This document shows, one piece after another, positions 58,166-64,000 of a DNA stretch of 64,000 nt. Made by a program: the position numbers and the translations under genes. A model generated the notes under the pieces. It did no database searches. It was not told the origin of the DNA and was given only the letters and a program-made list of their open reading frames with translations. How positions within the stretch are numbered: the first letter of the stretch is position 1; each line of letters starts with the position of its first letter. The stretch lies in assembly GCF_030123325.1 (NCBI RefSeq), contig NZ_CP126106.1, positions 2,260,001 through 2,324,000 of the forward strand. Direction: 5' to 3'. The DNA is from Peribacillus simplex (GTDB lineage: Bacteria; Bacillota; Bacilli; Bacillales; DSM-1321).

Positions 58166-61100
58166 GACCGGATATATTAACGATGCAGGCATTCGGACCA
58201 TATGCAGGAAGGGAAACCATTGACTTTAATTCCCTTGGAGAACGGACGATGTTTGTCATTTCTGGAAAGACAGGCGCAGGGAAAACAACGATATTTGATG
58301 GCATTAGTTTTGCAATATATGGAAAAGCCAGTGGTGAAGATCGAAGCGGGCAAGATTTACGAAGTCAGTTTGCCGAAGATGATATTTTGACGGAAGTCTC
58401 GTTACAATTTACCTTGCGTGGAAAAACGTATTTGGTGACCCGGTCCCCGCAGCAGGAACGCAGGAAAAAATCAGGTGAAGGAACAACAACGGTTGGAGCA
58501 AAGGCTGAATTATATGAGATATTGGCCGAAGGAAAAAAATTGCTGGGAGCAAATGTACGGGAAGTTGAAGAAAAAATCAAAGTACTCATTGGACTTGACG
58601 CTAATCAATTCCGGCAAATCCTGATGATTCCTCAGAATGAATTTCGAAAACTGTTAACATCCGACAGCAAGGATAAAGAACAGATTCTCCAGAAATTATT
58701 TCATACTGAACTTTATAAACGAATAGAAGAAAAATTAAAAGAAGAGGCTTCCATCCTAAAAAAGGAAAGTGAAAAAAGTGCTCAGCGGCGAATTGAATTA
58801 ATGAAAGGCATCCAGCCTGGCAATAATGAAGAATTACAGGCACAAATACAAGGGGAAGAGCCTAATGAACAACAGGTTCTACCGCTGTTACAGGAAGTTC
58901 TTTTGAAAGCGGCAGAAAAAAATGAGTATATAAATAAACAAATACAGGAAAAGCAGAAAGCTCGTGACCAAGTAAATCAAGAACTTTCAAAAGCTGTCGA
59001 TTTATTAAACCGATTTTCGGAAAAAGAAAAACTGCGAAATGAAAAGGAGGCCCTTGAAGCAAAGCTGCCAGAAATGGAATTAGTGAAAGTCCAAATAAAA
59101 ATGGCACACAAAGCGGCTTCGCTTGAAAAGCAGGAACAATACTATTTGCGAATTGGCAAACAAGTACAAGATGCGAATGCCGAACTTCAAAAGTTAAGTG
59201 AGCAGTCCGAGAAGTTACGGATTGAGCGCATCGAGAAGCAGGATTCCTATGATAAGGAAAAGTTGAAGGATAATCAAAGAGAGCAGGCAGTCCGAACTGT
59301 TCATCAGCTTGAGCAGGTAAAAGAGGCTGTCATGACTTTTGCAAGCTTAAAAGCACAGGTTACTTTAGATGAAAAAGAGTGGCAAACCAGTAAACGACTT
59401 CGTGAAAAAACTGTTTCGGAACAGCTGTCGATCGAGGCGGAAGCGGAGAAAGTCGCTCAAGAAAAAATAGAAGCGGAAAAAGCGGCTGTTCTTTATCGTG
59501 ATCAGGAAATTGAAGCAGAAAGAAATAATCAATCGTTAACGAAGATTAAAAAGCTTCAAGAAGTTCTTTATGAAATCCAGAATACGAAACGAGTTCTGGA
59601 TGATAAGGATAATCGGTTCCAAGAGTTACAAAGAATACAAATTCAGGAGAAGGAAAGACTGGAAACCCTGAACCGAAACTGGAGATCTGGCCAAGCGGGT
59701 ATGCTTGCTTCCATGCTGCACTCTGGGGAAAATTGTCCTGTGTGCGGTTCGCAAAGTCATCCAAAACCAGCGCAATTGCATGAGCATATGCCGACGGATT
59801 TGGAACTGAAAGAGCAAGAAAACAAGCTGAAAACGGCAGAACAACAAAAAAGCCAAGCCGAAAGTGAATATTATCAAGCGAAATCCAAATATGGTGCACT
59901 GGTAGAGTCTTCACAAGAAAAGTTAAGTGACTTACAAAATGACATGCCGGAGTTTAGGTGTGAAAATATTGATGGGCATTTGCAACAGTTTGTACAAAAA
60001 GGAAAAGTGCTGCAAGAGCAGCTAAAAGAATTGATGAGGAAAAAGTCTGTTTTAAATGATCTGGAAAAAAGGTTGCAGGATTTAAAAGAGAAAGCATCCC
60101 AGCTTAAGGATAATATGATCTCTTTAGAGAGAAAAGAGGACCAAGGGAAAACGAGGTATATTGAAAACTCTACAAAACTAACAGGGTTAACCGATTCCCT
60201 GCCAGACGGAATACGGACGGAAGAAGAATATAATGAAGCTTATCAAATGGCTGTAAATACACAGAAACGCTTACAATCGGCCTTGGAAGATGCACAAAAA
60301 AACCTCCAACTTGTGAAGGAAAGAGAATCGGCCATCATTGCAAAAAAAGAATCCCTAAGTGGAAATATAGAGGCCTTGAATACAGAATTGAAAGAGGAGC
60401 GGGAAAAGTTAATTACGGATATGACCAATCAAGGCTTTTCCAATTATAAAGAATATACGGCAGCAAAAAAATCGGAAGCGGCTCTAGGAAATTTGGAGGA
60501 CCAAGTACAACAATATAATCAAAATTGGCAAAGTGTTTTAAGTCTGTTTCATGATATGGAAATGAAATTAAAAGATGTGAGCAAACCAGATCTTGAAGGA
60601 TTGAAAAAGACTTTCGATTTCATAGATGGAGAATTGGAGTCGTTACGCCAAAATCAGAATGAATTACAGGCTGAAATTCGGACTAACGAAGAAATCGAAA
60701 GGAAATTGGCGCAAATCAGGGAAGATCAGAAAAGTTTAGATGAAAGGTACAGTATCGTCGGTCATCTGTCTGAAATCTCCAAAGGTCAAAACTCCTTCAA
60801 AATAACGTTTGAACGATATGTACTGGCAGCCTTTTTAGATGATATTTTAAAAGAAGCCAATTCAAGGCTGCTGAAAATGACAAGCGGCAGATATCAGCTG
60901 TTGCGAAAGCTTGATCCTACACGCAGGAATATCCAGAGCGGTCTGGAGTTATCTGTGTATGACCAATATACAGGACATGAGAGGCATGTCAAAACCCTTT
61001 CGGGAGGGGAGAGCTTCAAGGCATCCCTTGCACTTGCTTTGGGTCTTGCGGATGTTGTCCAGCAGAACGCTGGCGGTATTTCACTCGAAACGATGTTCAT

Positions 61101-61293
61101 CGATGAAGGTTTCGGTACGCTCGACCCTGAATCTCTTGATCATGCGATTGAAGCATTAATGGATATACAAAGTACCGGGAGATTGGTCGGGATAATTTCC
61201 CATGTGCCGGAATTGAAAGAAAGAATCGATGCACAGTTGCAAGTCATTTCGACACAAAATGGAAGTCGAACGTCCTTTTACTTTGCTGGATAA
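58162..61293 (+). CDS. sbcC: SbcC, exonuclease ATPase subunit (Rad50-type)
   Basis: This is a 1043-residue SMC-like ATPase. The N-terminal half-domain has Walker A SGKTGAGKTTIFDG (about 34-47) and the Q-loop. A coiled coil (about 170-890) folds back at the zinc hook CPVCGSQSHPKP (C525, C528). The C-terminal half has the signature LSGGESFKASLALALG and Walker B MFIDEGFGTLDPES. With SbcD it handles hairpins, palindromes and blocked breaks. Interestingly, the window is rich in hairpin-forming repeats, which are the kind of DNA it targets. Confidence 0.95.
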   Translation: MRPDILTMQAFGPYAGRETIDFNSLGERTMFVISGKTGAGKTTIFDGISFAIYGKASGEDRSGQDLRSQFAEDDILTEVSLQFTLRGKTYLVTRSPQQERRKKSGEGTTTVGAKAELYEILAEGKKLLGANVREVEEKIKVLIGLDANQFRQILMIPQNEFRKLLTSDSKDKEQILQKLFHTELYKRIEEKLKEEASILKKESEKSAQRRIELMKGIQPGNNEELQAQIQGEEPNEQQVLPLLQEVLLKAAEKNEYINKQIQEKQKARDQVNQELSKAVDLLNRFSEKEKLRNEKEALEAKLPEMELVKVQIKMAHKAASLEKQEQYYLRIGKQVQDANAELQKLSEQSEKLRIERIEKQDSYDKEKLKDNQREQAVRTVHQLEQVKEAVMTFASLKAQVTLDEKEWQTSKRLREKTVSEQLSIEAEAEKVAQEKIEAEKAAVLYRDQEIEAERNNQSLTKIKKLQEVLYEIQNTKRVLDDKDNRFQELQRIQIQEKERLETLNRNWRSGQAGMLASMLHSGENCPVCGSQSHPKPAQLHEHMPTDLELKEQENKLKTAEQQKSQAESEYYQAKSKYGALVESSQEKLSDLQNDMPEFRCENIDGHLQQFVQKGKVLQEQLKELMRKKSVLNDLEKRLQDLKEKASQLKDNMISLERKEDQGKTRYIENSTKLTGLTDSLPDGIRTEEEYNEAYQMAVNTQKRLQSALEDAQKNLQLVKERESAIIAKKESLSGNIEALNTELKEEREKLITDMTNQGFSNYKEYTAAKKSEAALGNLEDQVQQYNQNWQSVLSLFHDMEMKLKDVSKPDLEGLKKTFDFIDGELESLRQNQNELQAEIRTNEEIERKLAQIREDQKSLDERYSIVGHLSEISKGQNSFKITFERYVLAAFLDDILKEANSRLLKMTSGRYQLLRKLDPTRRNIQSGLELSVYDQYTGHERHVKTLSGGESFKASLALALGLADVVQQNAGGISLETMFIDEGFGTLDPESLDHAIEALMDIQSTGRLVGIISHVPELKERIDAQLQVISTQNGSRTSFYFAG

Positions 61294-61298
61294 TCAAG

Positions 61299-61347
61299 AA
61301 AAAAGAATGGCTAAGGGAGATGTGGTTCCCTAGGCCATTCTTTTTAT
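61299..61347 (+). terminator. sbcDC terminator
   Basis: AAAAAGAATGGC pairs with GCCATTCTTTTT, with an inner AGGGA/TCCCT helix. Confidence 0.8.
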
Positions 61348-61360
61348 TTTTATGAATGAA

Positions 61361-61768
61361 CTATTCAATGTTAATATCTTCAGCCGTTTTTCCGGGGGAA
61401 AACTTATGGATGCGAATCACCAATATTGGATTCGAGAATTCAGCGGTAATTCTTCGAGAGCAAATCGAAAAGGGGAAAGGGATCTTTCTCTGTGTTGGCA
61501 GTGTATCTTCTTTTTTTTCAAGAATTGGTTTATCAGTATCGTCAACGATGATCGATAGCTCATTATCACATAGGCATACTTTTATATCTTTCACATCATG
61601 ATTTTCCAAAACCGCTTCCACCATATACTCATCGTCACTTTCGTATATATCAATTGAAAAAAGTTGATGATCCAACGCACAAGTTTCCGGATCCAGAAAA
61701 AAACTTTTTACCCATTCATCAAACTTTTCAACCTCATTCATTTGCGATCCATGTTGATTGTCTTGCAT
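61361..61768 (-). CDS. cotM: CotM-like spore coat protein (Hsp20 fold)
   Basis: This is a 135-residue protein with an alpha-crystallin-type core (about 45-130: FSIDIYESDDEYMVEAVLEN, VKDIKVCLCDNELSIIVDDT, PILVIRIHKF). It matches CotM of B. subtilis, an outer coat protein, in both length and its place after yneK. ATG 61768 follows GGGGG; a longer frame to 61891 would add a non-conserved segment. sbcDC has been placed between yneK and cotM compared with B. subtilis. Confidence 0.85.
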   Translation of the reverse strand: MQDNQHGSQMNEVEKFDEWVKSFFLDPETCALDHQLFSIDIYESDDEYMVEAVLENHDVKDIKVCLCDNELSIIVDDTDKPILEKKEDTLPTQRKIPFPFSICSRRITAEFSNPILVIRIHKFSPGKTAEDINIE

Positions 61769-62016
61769 GTTGATACCCCCGGTTTTCCTTTGATGTATTA
61801 TATGTAGGACCATGAAGAATGGTGATTGAAAAAGTGAAATGGGTGATGATAAAAAGATTCCAATAAAGTGGTTCAAAAAATGTACTGGCAACCAAGGATT
61901 TTAGAAAGGAATCAATGCAAAGAAACGATGTGTGTGTGGGTATTAAAGGGAATTAAAAATTAGCAGGAAGTTAATGAAAGTGATGACCAATTCTATATGA
62001 GTTGGTCATTTCTTTA

Positions 62017-62234
62017 TGCTGTTTTCGCATACTTTGTACTATTTACCAAGTAATGCGGTGTGGTTGATTTCCCCTCCAGATGCTCGCTTTCCGCGGGGCG
62101 GGCGGTGAGCCTCCTCGGCGTGAACGCCTGTGGGGTCTCACCTGTCCCGCTGCTCCCGCAGGAGTCTCGCACTTCCGCTCCAATCAACCTTGAATCGTTT
62201 CGTTTTAAAAACAACAATCTTTACGAAAAGAGCC
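62017..62234 (-). mobile_element. MITE copy B4 (218 bp) with 8-bp target duplication
   Basis: This copy is in the opposite orientation. Its plus-strand left end is TGCTGTTTTCGCATACTTTG (the first base has changed from G) and its right end CTTTACGAAAAGAGCC. Perfect repeats TTTCTTTA flank it at 62009-62016 and 62235-62242. The GC-rich core is complete and intact. Confidence 0.85.
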
Positions 62235-62242
62235 TTTCTTTA

Positions 62243-62475
62243 TTATCGATCTTGTTTTCTATTAAGCTCGTACCTCTATATCTTAATATTTAAAGTTAGG
62301 TTTTTACTGCCGTCAAAATGAACAATCCATATCATTGTTAATACAGTCACAAATAACATATTAAATGTAAATTTAAATAATTTACCAAAAATAATTGCAA
62401 TTCTGAAAATTAAGTAGTATATTATGTAATATAAACGGAAGGAAATAAAACATAATATAAAATTCAGAGGAGTGT
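62243..62475. other. AT-rich region before the enoyl-CoA hydratase
   Basis: About 230 bp with no gene. It contains very AT-rich blocks and the AGAGGAG ribosome binding site of the next gene. Confidence 0.45.
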
Positions 62476-62481
62476 TGAAGA

Positions 62482-63285
62482 ATGAGTACAGCAGTCGAAG
62501 CAAAGCAAACGCTTACAATCCAAAAAAACAAAGAAACTGGGGTAGCGGAGGTACATCTTCATATTAATAAGACTAATGCCTATACGCTTGATTTTTACAA
62601 AGAATTAAATGCAGCAATTGATGATATTCGTTTTGATCCAGATATGAAAGTAGCTGTATTAATGAGTGATATGCCTAAATTTTTCTCGGTCGGAGCGGAT
62701 ATTAACTTCCTTAAAGCTGCTGATCCGGTTTTTAAAACACAATTCTGCTTATTCTGTAATGAAACTCTTGATAAAATTGCCCGTTCACCGCAAATCTGGA
62801 TTGCATGCCTCGAAGGTCACACAGTAGGTGGGGGACTGGAAATGGCGATGGGTTGTGATCTTCGTTTTATGGGTGATAAAGCAGGGAAAATCGGTTTACC
62901 GGAAGTTAACCTTGGGGTCCTTGCAGGTACTGGAGGGACACAACGTATGGCTAGATTAGTTGGTCATTCCAAGGCAATCGACCTGAATATCACAGGAGAG
63001 TCCATCTCACCTCAGGAAGCTAAGGAAATACGATTAGTAGATCGGGTTTTCCCACAAGATGAAATACGTGAAAAAACATTGGAATATGCCAAAAATGTCG
63101 CAAGTAAGGCTAGTTACGCAGTAACTAATATAAAACTATCGATAATGAACGGCAAAGAAATGCCTTTAAACGCGGCGATTCGTTATGAAGGGGAAATACA
63201 GAATCTTTTATTTCGCTCTGAAGATGCTAAAGAAGGATTAGCTTCCTTCCTTGAAAAGCGTGAACCACAGTGGAAAGGTAAATGA
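62482..63285 (+). CDS. Enoyl-CoA hydratase/isomerase family protein
   Basis: This is a 267-residue crotonase-fold protein. The CoA-ester oxyanion holes are in FFSVGADINFLK and LEGHTVGGGLEMAMGCDLRF, and catalytic Glu positions are in KIGLPEVNLGVLAGTGGTQR. The fold continues with LVDRVFPQDE. It would hydrate or rearrange an acyl-CoA. Its setting before a YbgC-like thioesterase and a paaX gene points to the phenylacetate or an aromatic/fatty acid catabolic route; which one is inferred. Confidence 0.88.
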   Translation: MSTAVEAKQTLTIQKNKETGVAEVHLHINKTNAYTLDFYKELNAAIDDIRFDPDMKVAVLMSDMPKFFSVGADINFLKAADPVFKTQFCLFCNETLDKIARSPQIWIACLEGHTVGGGLEMAMGCDLRFMGDKAGKIGLPEVNLGVLAGTGGTQRMARLVGHSKAIDLNITGESISPQEAKEIRLVDRVFPQDEIREKTLEYAKNVASKASYAVTNIKLSIMNGKEMPLNAAIRYEGEIQNLLFRSEDAKEGLASFLEKREPQWKGK

Positions 63286-63307
63286 TTGATTTGTCCTTTT
63301 AAAAGTG

Positions 63308-63345
63308 AAAAAAGCAATATCGGTTCCTGCCGATATTGCTTTTTT
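63308..63345 (+). terminator. Terminator of the enoyl-CoA hydratase gene
   Basis: AAAAAAGCAATATCGG and CCGATATTGCTTTTTT form a perfect 16-bp stem around TTCCTG. It separates this gene from the thioesterase. Confidence 0.85.
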
Positions 63346-63373
63346 ACTACGAATGTTATTGGGAGGATGGTGT

Positions 63374-63811
63374 GTGTATATAATGGAAGAAACTCATTTG
63401 AAAAGGCGAGTGAACGAAACGAAATTTCAAATTCAATGGGGTGATACAGACCGAGCAGGAATTGTCTATTATCCGAATTATTATAAATGGTTCGATTTAG
63501 CGGGTCATAATTTTTTTCGTTCCATGGATATGAGCCCTAAATATTTAGAAGAAGAGAAGAGAATCATCATTCCATTACTCGAAGCTAAGTGTACTTTTGA
63601 AAAACCGCTGTACTATGACGATGAAGTGACAGTTTACACTCATGTGAATGAGGTGAAAACGAAGACCATTCGTTTTCATCATGAGGTTTATTGTGGGGAA
63701 AAAAGGACTGGGTATGGTTATGAAATTCGCGCATGGACTTCCATCGGGGATGATGGGTTCAAGGCTGTACCGATTCCGGAAAATGTAAAAAGGCTATTAA
63801 AAGTCCTATAG
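63374..63811 (+). CDS. Acyl-CoA thioesterase, 4HBT/YbgC type
   Basis: This is a hot-dog fold thioesterase of about 145 residues. The active-site helix QWGDTDRAGIVYYPNYYKWF carries the catalytic Asp. The later strands AKCTFEKPLYYDDEVTVYTH and KTIRFHHEVYCGEKRTGYGY match the family. It splits an acyl- or aryl-CoA into acid and CoA. The GTG at 63374 is preferred because GGAGG is seven bases upstream; an ATG three codons later is possible. It lies after the hydratase terminator and before paaX. Confidence 0.82.
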   Translation: MYIMEETHLKRRVNETKFQIQWGDTDRAGIVYYPNYYKWFDLAGHNFFRSMDMSPKYLEEEKRIIIPLLEAKCTFEKPLYYDDEVTVYTHVNEVKTKTIRFHHEVYCGEKRTGYGYEIRAWTSIGDDGFKAVPIPENVKRLLKVL

Positions 63812-63909
63812 CGGGATATGAAGGGATGATTAACTCCAACAAGTTTGAAAATTGAACCAATTTAGATTACATTAAGAAGAAAAGGCTTTATGAGAACAGG
63901 AGAATCAAC

Positions 63910-64000
63910 ATGAAACCAAGGTCATTATTGTATACTCTTTTTGGTGATTTCGTTCAATTCTACGGTGGGGAAGTATGGATTGGGACACTTATTAAAATGA
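63910..64000 (+). CDS. paaX: PaaX-family transcriptional regulator (5' end only)
   Basis: The window ends 30 codons into a frame that starts MKPRSLLYTLFGDFVQFYGG then EVWIGTLIKM. This opening is the start of PaaX, the GntR-like repressor of phenylacetate breakdown that releases DNA when phenylacetyl-CoA binds. CAGGAG precedes the ATG. The rest lies beyond the window. Confidence 0.8.
   Translation, partial: MKPRSLLYTLFGDFVQFYGGEVWIGTLIKM

Overview
The window comes from a low-GC, spore-forming member of the Bacillaceae. Evidence is the lexA-yneA-yneB-ynzC-tkt-sirA-yneF and ccdA-yneI-ccdC-yneK-cotM gene order known from Bacillus subtilis, strong AGGAGG ribosome binding sites with frequent GTG/TTG starts, a Spo0E phosphatase and CotD/CotM coat proteins. 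Gene content and the type of dispersed repeat suggest Peribacillus (simplex/frigoritolerans group), but this is inference and not shown by the sequence alone.

Layout. 0-12 kb is accessory: a truncated LamG-type secreted protein, a Gly/His-rich protein, remnants of a methyltransferase and of a PTS IIA gene, a GNAT, a monooxygenase-like protein, a reductase-fold protein, an operon of alpha/beta hydrolase plus two-component system, a CDF metal exporter, an ABC-F ribosome-protection ATPase with an apparent translational-attenuation leader, and a VOC protein. 12-23 kb holds an aldo/keto reductase, a regulator-epimerase-YfcC transporter-M20 peptidase cluster (probably murein/dipeptide salvage), a YdcZ / Crp-type regulator / YdcZ trio, a HAD nucleotidase and AlkC. 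23-29 kb has the complete trehalose operon treP-treA-treR with two palindromic operators and a cre-like site, then an SMR efflux pair. 30-40 kb is accessory again: small ORFs, a CotD-like coat protein, an APH-type kinase, a lipase, two LysM wall proteins (one with its catalytic core deleted) and a LexA-like XRE-S24 repressor facing a second XRE gene. 40-46 kb is the SOS/transketolase/sporulation block. 46-49 kb is an Rrf2-controlled IDEAL protein, thioredoxin and old-yellow-enzyme cluster. 50-54 kb has DoxX under MhqR-like operators, DUF2975, Spo0E, ccdA, a ruined yneI and ccdC. 54-62 kb has a thiosulfate-type transporter with a TusA partner, yneK, sbcDC and cotM. The last 1.6 kb starts a phenylacetate-type cluster (enoyl-CoA hydratase, thioesterase, beginning of paaX).

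The most striking non-coding feature is a family of seven GC-rich ~130-bp elements. Four of them sit inside ~218-bp MITEs with imperfect ~23-bp terminal inverted repeats; three of these have perfect 8-bp target duplications. The GC-rich core shows compensatory base changes between its two subtypes, so its folded form appears to be conserved. No tRNA, rRNA or CRISPR array was seen.
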